This document shows, one piece after another, positions 1-7,192 of a stretch of 64,000 nt of DNA. Position numbers and translations under genes: made by a program. Source of the stretch: an uncultured Rhodospirillales bacterium (GTDB taxonomy: Bacteria; Pseudomonadota; Alphaproteobacteria; Acetobacterales; Acetobacteraceae); the NCBI GenBank assembly GCA_903835235.1, contig CAILMF010000029.1, positions 1 through 64,000 of the forward strand, given 5' to 3'. The notes below the pieces were generated by a model, which worked only from the letters and a program-made list of their open reading frames with translations, had not been told where the DNA came from and made no database searches. The stretch's first letter is position 1. Each line of letters opens with the position of its first letter.

Positions 1-137
1 AATTCGATTTTCGGCACCGGACGCCGCAACATTGATTCGCGGCGCCGACGCGGAGCGACAGGAAGTTTCAGGCAAAGGCCCGGACGGATTCCATTGCGAC
101 CTTTGTTGCCCTTCCGTGGTAGAATTTCCGCAGCCTG
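1..137. other. Intergenic edge downstream of hisA, no gene seen
   Basis: The 137 bases between the window edge and the hisA stop contain no recognisable HisF N-terminus on the minus strand and no supported reading frame. If hisF is cotranscribed it starts at least 137 bases further on. Confidence 0.5.
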
Positions 138-872
138 CTAACGCCCCGCCAAGGCCAGGGCTTCGGCAGGGTCGATGCGGCCATCATACAGCGCGCGGCC
201 GATGATGACGCCCTCGATGCCCTCGCCGGAAAGCTTCGCCAGGGCCGCCACATCGGCAATGCTGGCGACGCCGCCGGAGGCGATGACCGGCAGCCGCACC
301 GCCTGGGCCAACGCCAACGTCGCCTCCAGGTTCACCCCGCCCAGCATGCCGTCGCGGTCGATGTCGGTGTAGATCAGCGCCGCCGCGCCGGCATCCTCGA
401 ACCGCTGGCCCAGCTCCACCGCCGAGGTGGTGCTGACATCGGCCCAGCCTTCGGTCGCGACCATGCCGCCCTTGGCGTCGATGCCCACCGCCACCTGGCC
501 CGGGAAGGCCCGGCAGGCGGCTTTGGCGAAGTCCGGGTCCTTCAGCGCCGCCGAGCCCAGGATGACGCGGGTCAGCCCGGCCGCGAGCCAGGCCTCCACG
601 GTGGCCATGTCCCGGATGCCGCCGCCCAGCTGCACCTGGTGGCCGGGAATGGCCGCCAGGATGGCCCGCACCGCCGCCACATTGGCCGGCTTGCCGGCAA
701 AGGCGCCGTCCAGGTCCACCACGTGCAGCCAGCCGAAACCGGCCTGGCGCCAGGCCAGCGCCTGGGCCGCGGGGTCGCTGCCATAGACCGTGGCGTCGGC
801 CATCTCGCCGCGCTTCAGCCGCACCACCTGGCCGGCCTTGAGGTCGATGGCGGGGTAGAGCGTCAGCGCCAT
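138..872 (-). CDS. hisA: Phosphoribosylformimino-5-aminoimidazole carboxamide ribotide isomerase HisA
   Basis: HisA catalyses the Amadori rearrangement of ProFAR to PRFAR, the fourth step of histidine synthesis, in the cytoplasm. The 244-residue protein is a full-length (beta/alpha)8 barrel. The catalytic aspartate pair is visible: D10 in [12 protein letters not shown] and a second one in YTDIDRDGM near residue 170. The phosphate-binding loops ([22 protein letters not shown]) are intact. It is the last gene of the minus-strand his cluster in this window and starts 39 bases after the GNAT gene. HisF normally follows HisA, but no hisF start is present in the 137 bases left before the window edge. 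Confidence 0.97.
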   Translation of the reverse strand: MALTLYPAIDLKAGQVVRLKRGEMADATVYGSDPAAQALAWRQAGFGWLHVVDLDGAFAGKPANVAAVRAILAAIPGHQVQLGGGIRDMATVEAWLAAGLTRVILGSAALKDPDFAKAACRAFPGQVAVGIDAKGGMVATEGWADVSTTSAVELGQRFEDAGAAALIYTDIDRDGMLGGVNLEATLALAQAVRLPVIASGGVASIADVAALAKLSGEGIEGVIIGRALYDGRIDPAEALALAGR

Positions 873-911
873 ATCGGGGATTCCCTGCCCGCGCGGCGGG
901 CGCCAGGGGCG

Positions 912-1505
912 CTACTGGCCCTCGTTGATCAGCTTGTCCGTGCTGCGCCCGCGGCCGGGTTCCAGCAGCTTGAAGTAGTAGTGCCCGGCCACCGTCTGGC
1001 CGCCCAGCCGGGCATAGGCCGGGTGGGTGCCCCAGCGGGTATAGCCCAGCCCCTCGAACAGCGAGATGGCGGTGGCCTGGGTGTCCCGCACGTCCAGGTT
1101 CAGCACGCGAATGCCCATGCCGGCGGCCCGCTCCTCCACCCGCGCCACCATCAGCCGCGCCAGGCCGTGGCCGCGGGCATAGGGCGCCAGGTAGGCGTGG
1201 GTCAGCTGGGCGCCGAAGGCCTGGGCTTCGTTGTTGCGCGGCGGCTTCACCAGCTGCGCGGAACCAACCACGATGCCGTCCAGCCGGGCCAGGAACAGTT
1301 CCCGCTCCGGCACCAGCAGCACACCGCGGAAATGGCGCTCCAGCGCGGTGCGGCCCTGCGGCGCCACCCAGCCGAAGCCGCCGCTTTCGATGATCGCGGC
1401 GTCGGTCGCCTCGCACAGCTCCGCCATGTCGTGGTCGTCGATCCGCGTCGCCAGCTCCACCGAAAGCCGGGCGCCCTCGGCCCCGCCCCGGGTGGCGGCA
1501 CTCAT
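912..1505 (-). CDS. GNAT family N-acetyltransferase
   Basis: This is a predicted acetyl-CoA-dependent N-acetyltransferase of 197 residues with an unknown acceptor. The acetyl-CoA binding region is the segment around LAPYARGHGLARLMVARVEE (about residues 110-130), an R/Q-x-x-G-x-G/A-like loop. It is followed by the usual strand/helix ending in ISLFEGLGYTRWGTHPAY. The ATG at 1505 was chosen because it overlaps the hisH stop as ATGA, so the gene is translationally coupled. It is embedded in the histidine operon between hisH and hisA, which suggests co-expression but does not prove a role in histidine synthesis. Such insertions can also be simple hitchhikers. Confidence 0.85.
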   Translation of the reverse strand: MSAATRGGAEGARLSVELATRIDDHDMAELCEATDAAIIESGGFGWVAPQGRTALERHFRGVLLVPERELFLARLDGIVVGSAQLVKPPRNNEAQAFGAQLTHAYLAPYARGHGLARLMVARVEERAAGMGIRVLNLDVRDTQATAISLFEGLGYTRWGTHPAYARLGGQTVAGHYYFKLLEPGRGRSTDKLINEGQ

Positions 1506-2161
1506 GGCGCCCACCGCAGGAAGTTGCCGAGGATGCGCAGGCCCACCGTCTGGCTCTTTTCCACGTGGAACTGGGTGCCGGCGATGTTGCCGCGCCCGAC
1601 GATGGCGACCACCGGCCCGCCATAGTCGGCGGTGGCCAGGGTTTCCGCCGGGGCGCCGCCCTCCAGCGCGTAGGAATGCACGAAGTAGCCGTATTCGCCG
1701 GGCGCGATGCCCGCCAGCAAGGCATGGCCAGGCGTGAAGTCCAGGCTGTTCCACCCCATCTGCGGCAGCGGCAGCGCGCTGCCATCGGCGGCGCGCGGGT
1801 CCATCGGCGCGATCTCGCCGCGGATCCAGCCGAGGCCGGGGGTCACGCCATGTTCCAGCCCGCGTTCGGCCATCACCTGCATGCCCACGCAGATGCCCAG
1901 CAGCGGCGTGCCGCCGGCGACGCGCTTTTCCAGCGCCGCGACCATGCCGGGCAGCGCGGTCAGCCCGGCCCAGCAGGCGGCGAAGGCGCCCTGGCCCGGC
2001 AGCACGATCCTGTCGGCGGCCAGCACCTCGGCGGCGTCGCGGGTGATGTGCGCGGTGATGGCCAGCCCATTGTCGGCCGCCGCCCGGTCCAGGGCGCGCA
2101 GCACGCTGGCCAGGTTGCCCGAGCCGGGGTCGACCACGGCGATGTTCTGCGGCGTGCTCAT
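1502..2161 (-). CDS. hisH: Imidazole glycerol phosphate synthase glutaminase subunit HisH
   Basis: HisH is the class I glutamine amidotransferase that feeds ammonia to HisF for the cyclisation of PRFAR to imidazole glycerol phosphate. The 219-residue protein starts with the typical IAVVDPGSGNLASVLRAL. The nucleophilic cysteine is in PLLGICVGMQ (about residue 84), and the His/Glu pair lies in QFHVEKSQTVGLRIL near the C terminus. The start overlaps the stop of the DUF2628 gene by four bases and the stop overlaps the GNAT start in the same way, so the operon is tightly coupled. Its partner hisF is not in the window. Confidence 0.97.
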   Translation of the reverse strand: MSTPQNIAVVDPGSGNLASVLRALDRAAADNGLAITAHITRDAAEVLAADRIVLPGQGAFAACWAGLTALPGMVAALEKRVAGGTPLLGICVGMQVMAERGLEHGVTPGLGWIRGEIAPMDPRAADGSALPLPQMGWNSLDFTPGHALLAGIAPGEYGYFVHSYALEGGAPAETLATADYGGPVVAIVGRGNIAGTQFHVEKSQTVGLRILGNFLRWAP

Positions 2162-2502
2162 GCCGCGGCATCCAGCAGGCGCTGCGTCGCGGCCTGTTCA
2201 TCCGGCGCGGCCACCACGCCGGCGGCCTGCCAGCCCTGCCGCGCCAGCGCCCAGCGGCGGATATCCTCGGCCTCGAAGGCGAAGACCAGCTGCAACCCGG
2301 CCGCCGCCCAGGGGCTGAGCAGCCCCAGCAGCAGGCTGGCCACGAGGAACGCCGCCGCCGGCCACCACAGCCGGTGCGCCAGCAGCCACAGCGGCCCGAA
2401 CAGCAGGGCGCCCCAGCTGAAGCGCTCCGGCACCAGCAATGGCAGCGTCTCGCCCGCGGAGGCGTTCTCTGCGGGGGGCATATGGACGGTGAAGACCCGC
2501 AT
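2158..2502 (-). CDS. DUF2628-type small membrane protein
   Basis: A 114-residue protein of unknown function. It has an N-terminal cytoplasmic stretch ([10 protein letters not shown]), a hydrophobic segment beginning FSWGALLFGPLWLLAHR, a second one around WPAAAFLVASLLLGLLS, and a soluble tail containing EAEDIRRWALARQGW. This pattern (F-x-W-x-A-x-x-x-x-P-x-W-x-L and a late RR/W motif) is that of the DUF2628 family. The start overlaps the hisB stop as TGATG and the stop overlaps the hisH start as ATGA. DUF2628 genes are often seen beside hisB/hisH in alphaproteobacteria, so the location is probably a conserved one, without a known role. Confidence 0.8.
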   Translation of the reverse strand: MRVFTVHMPPAENASAGETLPLLVPERFSWGALLFGPLWLLAHRLWWPAAAFLVASLLLGLLSPWAAAGLQLVFAFEAEDIRRWALARQGWQAAGVVAAPDEQAATQRLLDAAA

Positions 2503-3110
2503 CAGGCTTCCAGCACGCCCTTGGTGGAGGGCACTGCATCCGGCGCCCTGGGGTCCAGCTCCAGCGCCATGCGCAGCGCCCGGGCTAAGGCCTTGAAGCA
2601 GGCTTCCGCGATGTGGTGGGCGTTGGTGCCGGCCTTCAGCGTCACATGCAGGGTGAGGCCCGCGTTGAAGGCGAAGGCCCGAAAAAACTCCTCGAACAGC
2701 TCGGTATCCATCTCGCCGACCTTCGGGCGCTCGATGGGGACGGACCAGGCCAGGAAGGGCCGGCCGGAGATGTCCAGCGCCGCCTCGGCCAGCGCCTCGT
2801 CCATCGGGATCATGGCGTGGCCGTAGCGGCGGATGCCGCGCTTTTCCCCCAGCGCCTGGCGCAGCGCCTGGCCCAGCACGATGCCGACATCCTCGGTGGT
2901 GTGATGGAAGTCGATATGCAGGTCGCCCACCGCCTTCACCGTCAGGTCCAGCATGGCGTGTTTTGCCAGCGCGGTGAGCATGTGGTCGAGGAAGCCGATG
3001 CCGGTCGCGATGGTGGACCGCCCGGTGCCATCCAGCACCATGGTCACCTGGATATCGGTTTCGGCCGTGGTGCGGGAAACCTCGGCACGGCGGGGGATCA
3101 GGGCCTGCAT
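2502..3110 (-). CDS. hisB: Imidazoleglycerol-phosphate dehydratase HisB
   Basis: This Mn-dependent enzyme dehydrates imidazole glycerol phosphate to imidazole acetol phosphate. The 202-residue length is that of the monofunctional enzyme, without the phosphatase domain of enterobacterial HisB. Metal ligands are visible in FLDHM (residues 40-44), HHTTEDVG (69-76) and in the second half [11 protein letters not shown] (about 165-175). It is the first gene of the minus-strand his cluster. No good Shine-Dalgarno sequence precedes the ATG (CCCCCC directly upstream), but the start agrees with the family N terminus. Confidence 0.97.
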   Translation of the reverse strand: MQALIPRRAEVSRTTAETDIQVTMVLDGTGRSTIATGIGFLDHMLTALAKHAMLDLTVKAVGDLHIDFHHTTEDVGIVLGQALRQALGEKRGIRRYGHAMIPMDEALAEAALDISGRPFLAWSVPIERPKVGEMDTELFEEFFRAFAFNAGLTLHVTLKAGTNAHHIAEACFKALARALRMALELDPRAPDAVPSTKGVLEA

Positions 3111-3153
3111 GGGGGGTCAGATACGCTTCGGGGCGGGGTGGGGCAACCGCTGC

Positions 3154-3474
3154 TTAGCTGGGGCTGCCCTGCGCCTTGCCGGCTCGTTCACCGAAGTAGA
3201 AGCCAAGAACCGTGCCGAAGACCGTCAGCACCGGGGCAAGTACGAGAGTTGCCAGTTTTTCAAGCGTGGCGCTGTCGATAAGGTTGGCGAGAAGCCCGAC
3301 CATGGCGAGGGCGATGATGCCGATCACCAGGTAGAGCAGCCAGAGCGCTATCTTCGCCCGCACCGACTCCCGGTCGCGCGCCGGATCGTAACTGGCTTCC
3401 TTCGGCACCGTTTCCGGCGGCGGGGCAGCGACTTGGTTCGCTGCCGTCAGGTCGATATCGGCCGATCCTGACAT
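3154..3474 (-). CDS. Small two-helix membrane protein, coupled to an RHH gene
   Basis: A 106-residue protein that I do not recognise. Residues 1-40 are polar and acidic. Two hydrophobic helices follow: IALWLLYLVIGIIALAMVGL and, after a short polar linker (LIDSATLEKLAT), LVLAPVLTVFGTVLGFYFG. The tail GERAGKAQGSPS is short and polar. The ATG shares one base with the stop of the upstream ribbon-helix-helix gene (TGATG), so the two are probably translated together. A small DNA-binding protein coupled to a two-helix membrane protein is compatible with a toxin-antitoxin pair, but this is inference. The local G+C is somewhat below that of the his genes. Confidence 0.6.
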   Translation of the reverse strand: MSGSADIDLTAANQVAAPPPETVPKEASYDPARDRESVRAKIALWLLYLVIGIIALAMVGLLANLIDSATLEKLATLVLAPVLTVFGTVLGFYFGERAGKAQGSPS

Positions 3475-3722
3475 CAGCGGCGCGTCACCTTGAGAAACTT
3501 GCCATCCCTCGTTTCCAGCAACAACTTTGCGCCTGCAGCCTCATGATCGTCGAAATATTTGTTGGTCGCGATCGAGCGCTGGAGTTCAGTCGCCATCGAA
3601 CTGTTGTTCGCCCGCGCGGCACGTTCGAGATAGGTGACCAACTCCTCCGGCAAATCGACCAGCACGCGCTTGGTGTTGGGCGCTTTGGGATTGGCAGGAA
3701 TGCTGGGTTCGGATTCCGACAT
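3474..3722 (-). CDS. Ribbon-helix-helix DNA-binding protein
   Basis: An 82-residue protein. A flexible start ([15 protein letters not shown]) is followed by an Arc/MetJ-like ribbon-helix-helix core: strand [11 protein letters not shown], helix [12 protein letters not shown], helix [17 protein letters not shown]. It ends in [19 protein letters not shown], a basic tail. Such proteins bind operators as dimers and are frequent antitoxins or autorepressors. The ATG at 3722 was chosen over an upstream in-frame start at 3830 because the extension looks non-coding and overlaps the hslV leader. It is divergent from hslV, with about 90 bases in between, and coupled to the two-helix membrane gene downstream. 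Confidence 0.65.
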   Translation of the reverse strand: MSESEPSIPANPKAPNTKRVLVDLPEELVTYLERAARANNSSMATELQRSIATNKYFDDHEAAGAKLLLETRDGKFLKVTRR

Positions 3723-3814
3723 GGGCTCGCTCCAGATGCCCGATGATATGGCGGTCGTCCCAGGTGAAACAAGCACCCGTTGCCGCCGGCCGTGCCATGC
3801 CCCACATCCCCAGC

Positions 3815-4378
3815 ATGAACACGACCCCACACGACCCCTTGGGCTGGCACGGCACCACCATTCTCTGCGTCCGCAAGGGCGCCCAGGTCTGCATGGCCGG
3901 AGACGGCCAGGTCTCGCTCGGCCAGACCGTGGTCAAGGGCAATGCACGCAAGGTGCGCCGCATCGCACAGGGAAAAGTGCTGTGCGGCTTCGCCGGCGCC
4001 ACCGCCGATGCCTTCACGCTGCTGGAACGCCTGGAGACCAAGCTGGAGCGCTTCCCGGACCAGTTGGAGCGCGCCTGCGTCGAACTGGCCAAGGATTGGC
4101 GGACGGACCGCTATCTGCGCCGGCTGGAAGCCCTGCTGGCGGTGGCCGACCACAAGCGCAGCCTGCTGCTGACCGGCCAGGGCGACGTGCTGGAACCCGA
4201 GGACGCCGTCATCGGCATCGGCAGCGGCGGCAACTACGCCCTGGCCGCCGCCCGCGCCCTGCTGCCGGTGGACGGGCTTTCGGCCGAGGAGATTTGCCGC
4301 CGCGGCATGCAGATCGCCGCCGGCATCTGCGTCTACACCAATGGCAACGCCATCTTTGAAACGCTGGAGACTGCGTAG
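3815..4378 (+). CDS. hslV: ATP-dependent protease subunit HslV
   Basis: HslV is the threonine peptidase of the HslUV (ClpYQ) two-component protease in the cytoplasm. The start at 3815 gives 187 residues with a 13-residue propeptide ([13 protein letters not shown]). Cleavage of the propeptide would expose the catalytic Thr14 in TTILCVRKG, the usual alphaproteobacterial arrangement. The motif [14 protein letters not shown] is typical. An in-frame ATG at 3797 is also possible. hslU starts two bases after the stop, so the two genes form an operon. Divergent from the ribbon-helix-helix gene. Confidence 0.96.
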   Translation: MNTTPHDPLGWHGTTILCVRKGAQVCMAGDGQVSLGQTVVKGNARKVRRIAQGKVLCGFAGATADAFTLLERLETKLERFPDQLERACVELAKDWRTDRYLRRLEALLAVADHKRSLLLTGQGDVLEPEDAVIGIGSGGNYALAAARALLPVDGLSAEEICRRGMQIAAGICVYTNGNAIFETLETA

Positions 4379-4379
4379 G

Positions 4380-5699
4380 ATGGAAGCGGTGAACCTCTCC
4401 CCCCGGGAAATCGTCTCGGAGCTGGACCGCTACATCGTCGGCCAGAATGACGCCAAGCGCGCCGTCGCCATTGCGCTGCGCAACCGCTGGCGCCGCCAGC
4501 AACTGCCGGACGGCATCCGCGAGGAAGTGGTGCCGAAGAACATCCTGATGATCGGCCCCACCGGCTGCGGCAAGACCGAGATCGCCCGCCGCCTGGCCCG
4601 CCTGGCCAATGCCCCCTTCCTGAAGGTGGAGGCGACCAAGTTCACCGAGGTTGGCTATGTCGGCCGCGACGTGGATTCCATCATCCGCGACCTGGTCGAG
4701 GTCAGCATCACCCAGATGCGCGAGCACGCCCGCAAGACCGTGCAGGCCAAGGCAGAGCTGGCGGCGGAAGAGCGCCTGCTGACCGCGCTGGTCGGTGAGG
4801 GCGCGTCCGGCGAAACCCGCATGAAGTTTCGCAAGATGCTGCGCGAAGGCCAGCTTGAGGCCCGCGAAGTGGAAGTCCAGCTGGCCGACGCCAGCGGCGG
4901 CATGCCCCTTGGCATGATGGACATGCCCGGCCAGCCGCCGCAGATGCAGAACATGCAGGAAATGCTGGGAAAAATGTTCGGTGGCCGGCAGAAGGCCCGC
5001 AAGATGAGCGTCGCCGAAGCCCGCATCGCCCTGCAGAAGGATGAGGCCGACAAGCTGCTGGACGCCGAGGCGCTGACCCGCGACGCCATCGCCAATACGG
5101 AAAACAACGGCATCGTCTTCCTGGACGAAATCGACAAGGTCTGCGCCCGCACCAGCGAAGGCGGTTTTCGCGGCGGCGATGTCAGCCGCGAAGGCGTGCA
5201 GCGGGACCTGCTGCCGCTGATCGAGGGCACCACCGTGACCACCAAGCATGGCCCGGTGAAGACCGACCACATCCTGTTCATCGCCAGCGGCGCCTTCCAC
5301 ATGGCCAAGCCGAGCGACCTGCTGCCGGAATTGCAGGGCCGCCTGCCGATCCGCGTCGAACTCCAGGCGCTCAGCCGCGACGACATGCGGCGCATTCTGA
5401 CCGAGCCGGAGAACAGCCTGGTCAAGCAATACGTGGCGCTGCTGGGCACCGAGGGCGTGACGCTGGACATCACCGCCGAAGCGGTGGACGCGATTGCCGA
5501 CCTGGCCACCGACATCAACGCCCGTGTCGAGAATATCGGCGCCCGCCGCCTGGCGACCGTGCTGGAACGGCTGCTGGAGGAAATTTCCTTCAGTGCCAGC
5601 GACAAGTCCGGCGAGAGCGTGCGGGTGGATGCCGGCACGGTGCGGGAAAAGGTGGCGCCGCTGGCCGCCAGCGCGGATCTGAGCCGGTATATCCTGTAG
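4380..5699 (+). CDS. hslU: ATP-dependent protease ATPase subunit HslU
   Basis: HslU is the AAA+ unfoldase that feeds substrates into HslV. The 439-residue protein has the N domain signature [20 protein letters not shown], Walker A GPTGCGKT (residues 59-66), the intermediate I domain (about residues 110-230, with a Met/Gln-rich loop) and Walker [11 protein letters not shown] near residue 245. Sensor 1 lies around ILFIASGAF. The C terminus DLSRYIL is the conserved tail that inserts into HslV and activates it. ATG 4380 was chosen because it matches the family N terminus and follows the hslV stop directly. Confidence 0.97.
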   Translation: MEAVNLSPREIVSELDRYIVGQNDAKRAVAIALRNRWRRQQLPDGIREEVVPKNILMIGPTGCGKTEIARRLARLANAPFLKVEATKFTEVGYVGRDVDSIIRDLVEVSITQMREHARKTVQAKAELAAEERLLTALVGEGASGETRMKFRKMLREGQLEAREVEVQLADASGGMPLGMMDMPGQPPQMQNMQEMLGKMFGGRQKARKMSVAEARIALQKDEADKLLDAEALTRDAIANTENNGIVFLDEIDKVCARTSEGGFRGGDVSREGVQRDLLPLIEGTTVTTKHGPVKTDHILFIASGAFHMAKPSDLLPELQGRLPIRVELQALSRDDMRRILTEPENSLVKQYVALLGTEGVTLDITAEAVDAIADLATDINARVENIGARRLATVLERLLEEISFSASDKSGESVRVDAGTVREKVAPLAASADLSRYIL

Positions 5700-5711
5700 G
5701 CGGCGGGGTGA

Positions 5712-5766
5712 GCGTTATAACATCCGTATCGACAAACGGTGGTCGGGCGCGTTATAACTTCCGTAT
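5712..5766 (+). promoter_or_regulatory. Duplicated operator and promoter of the AbrB/Doc operon
   Basis: Two 18-base direct repeats, gcGTTATAACaTCCGTAT (5712-5729) and gcGTTATAACtTCCGTAT (5749-5766), differ at one position. Each holds the perfect 8-base palindrome GTTATAAC. The second copy contains a -10-like TATAAC (5753-5758), placed 18 bases after TCGACA (5729-5734) as a possible -35. Binding at the repeats would therefore block the promoter, as expected for autoregulation by an antitoxin or toxin-antitoxin complex. They lie 18-72 bases upstream of the antitoxin start. Confidence 0.6.
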
Positions 5767-5783
5767 TCTCGGAGACCCCGCGC

Positions 5784-6008
5784 ATGACCGCCCTCAAACT
5801 CCGCCCCTTCGGCAATTCGGTCGGCCTTGTCCTGCCGAAGGAAGTGCTGAACCGGCTCAAGGTCGGTGAGGGCGACACCCTCTACGTCACGGAAACCCCG
5901 GACGGGGTCCAACTCACCCCGCTCGACCCGGCGTTGCAGGAGCAACTGCGCGTCGGGCGCGAGGTGATGAAGAAGTACCGCAACGTCCTGCGCGAACTCG
6001 CGAAGTGA
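5784..6008 (+). CDS. AbrB/MazE-type antitoxin
   Basis: A 74-residue SpoVT/AbrB swapped-hairpin DNA-binding protein. The core is KLRPFGNSVGLVLPKEVLNR, followed by VGEGDTLYVTETPDGVQLTPL. The C-terminal helix EVMKKYRNVLRELAK probably wraps the toxin. The ATG at 5784 follows GGAGACC and is preferred over an upstream in-frame start inside the repeat operator. The stop overlaps the GTG start of the Doc-type toxin, so toxin synthesis is coupled to the antitoxin. AbrB-type rather than Phd-type antitoxins are known partners of Fic/Doc toxins. Confidence 0.88.
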   Translation: MTALKLRPFGNSVGLVLPKEVLNRLKVGEGDTLYVTETPDGVQLTPLDPALQEQLRVGREVMKKYRNVLRELAK

Positions 6009-6421
6009 CCGAACCGGTCTGGCTCTCGCGCCAGGTCATGCTGCTGCTGCACGCCGAAGGGCTGGCCGAACATGGCGGGCTGGATGGCGTCCGCGATCCC
6101 GGCATGCTCGACAGCGCCATGGCGCGCCCACAGAACCTGATGGCCTATGAGGGCGAGACCAACCTCTGCCGCCTTGCCGCTGCCTACGCCTTCGGCCTGG
6201 CCAAGAACCACCCCTTCGCGGATGGCAACAAGCGCGCCGCCTTCATCGCCGCCGTGGTCTTCCTGGAATTGAACGGCATCAGCGTGGACGTGCCGGAAGC
6301 AGAAGCGATTGCCGCCGTCCTCGACCTCGCCGCCGGGGAACTTCCCGAGGCCGGCTTCGCTGCCTGGCTCTCCGACAACACCACCGCGCGCTTGCGCGAC
6401 GACACGGCGCCCCGCACATGA
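6005..6421 (+). CDS. doc: Fic/Doc family death-on-curing toxin
   Basis: Doc toxins are Fic-fold kinases that phosphorylate elongation factor Tu and stop translation. The 138-residue protein has the Doc form of the Fic motif, HPFADGNKR (residues 69-77), preceded by the conserved AAAYAFGLAKN and the N-terminal HAEGLAEHGGLDGVRDPGML. The catalytic histidine and the Asp/Gly/Asn/Lys/Arg positions are intact, so an active toxin is expected. It starts with GTG inside the antitoxin stop region (GTGA) and its stop overlaps the ecsC-like start. It is the second gene of a two-gene toxin-antitoxin module. Confidence 0.92.
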   Translation: MTEPVWLSRQVMLLLHAEGLAEHGGLDGVRDPGMLDSAMARPQNLMAYEGETNLCRLAAAYAFGLAKNHPFADGNKRAAFIAAVVFLELNGISVDVPEAEAIAAVLDLAAGELPEAGFAAWLSDNTTARLRDDTAPRT

Positions 6422-7182
6422 GCCTGACCACCACCCCCCAACTGCCCGCCGAAGCCCTGGCCGAACTCCACGCCGCCGCCCGCGTGCTGGAGCATTCCTC
6501 CTTCGCCGTGCGCCTGGCCAGCATGGTTGGCCAATCGGTGGAGGCGCTGAAGCGCGCGCTCCCAAAGCCCATCGAGAACGCGCTGGACAGTGCCGTTCGC
6601 CGTGCGCTGGAAGCCGCCATGCGGGCCGCGCTGAAGCTGGACCCCGGGGCCAGCGCCTCGCGCTGGCTGCATCGCGGGCTGATGGCGGCTTCGGGCATCG
6701 CCGGTGGTGCCTTTGGCCTGCCGGGCACGCTGGTGGAACTGCCGGTTTCCACCACGCTGCTGCTGCGCCAGATCGCCGCCATTGCCGCCGAGCAGGGCGA
6801 AGACCTGGCCGACCCCGTCGCCCAGGCCGAATGCCTGAAGGTCTTTGCGCTGGGCGGCGACGGCCCGGCCGATGACGAGGCCGAGGCCGGCTACTTCGCC
6901 GTGCGCCTGGCGCTGGCGGAAACCCTGAAGGGCGTGGTCGGCCGCAACCTGCTGGGCCTGCTGCCGGGCTTCCTGGGTGCGGTGGCCGCGCGCTTCGGCG
7001 CCCCTGTCGCGGTGAAGCTCTCGGCCCAGGCCATGCCGGTGGTGGGGGCAGCCGCCGGCGCCGCGGTCAACCTGGCCTTCCTGGAGCATTTCCGGGGCAT
7101 CGCCCAAGCCCACTTCACCGTGCGCCGGCTGGAACGCGCCCATGGCGCGGCGCTGGTCCGGGCGAGTTGGCCGGCGGCCTGA
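6418..7182 (+). CDS. EcsC family protein
   Basis: A 254-residue protein of the EcsC family, whose molecular function is unknown. Visible features are an N-terminal helical region with LPKPIENALDSAVRRALEAA, and the central glycine-rich hydrophobic block GLMAASGIAGGAFGLPGTLV. Next come LPVSTTLLLRQIAAIAAEQG, the conserved YFAVRLALAET and a second hydrophobic block (MPVVGAAAGAAVNLAFL) before HFRGIAQAHFTVRRLE. This order is typical of EcsC proteins. The start overlaps the Doc stop as ATGA, so expression may be linked to the toxin-antitoxin operon although no functional link is known. Confidence 0.85.
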   Translation: MSLTTTPQLPAEALAELHAAARVLEHSSFAVRLASMVGQSVEALKRALPKPIENALDSAVRRALEAAMRAALKLDPGASASRWLHRGLMAASGIAGGAFGLPGTLVELPVSTTLLLRQIAAIAAEQGEDLADPVAQAECLKVFALGGDGPADDEAEAGYFAVRLALAETLKGVVGRNLLGLLPGFLGAVAARFGAPVAVKLSAQAMPVVGAAAGAAVNLAFLEHFRGIAQAHFTVRRLERAHGAALVRASWPAA

Positions 7183-7192
7183 GCCGCCCGGG

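Noticed and set aside
3777-3807. Sigma-32-like heat-shock promoter of hslVU
   Set aside because: GTTGCC and CCCCACAT are only partial matches and lie so close to the ATG that the mRNA would be leaderless. Not strong enough to report as a feature.
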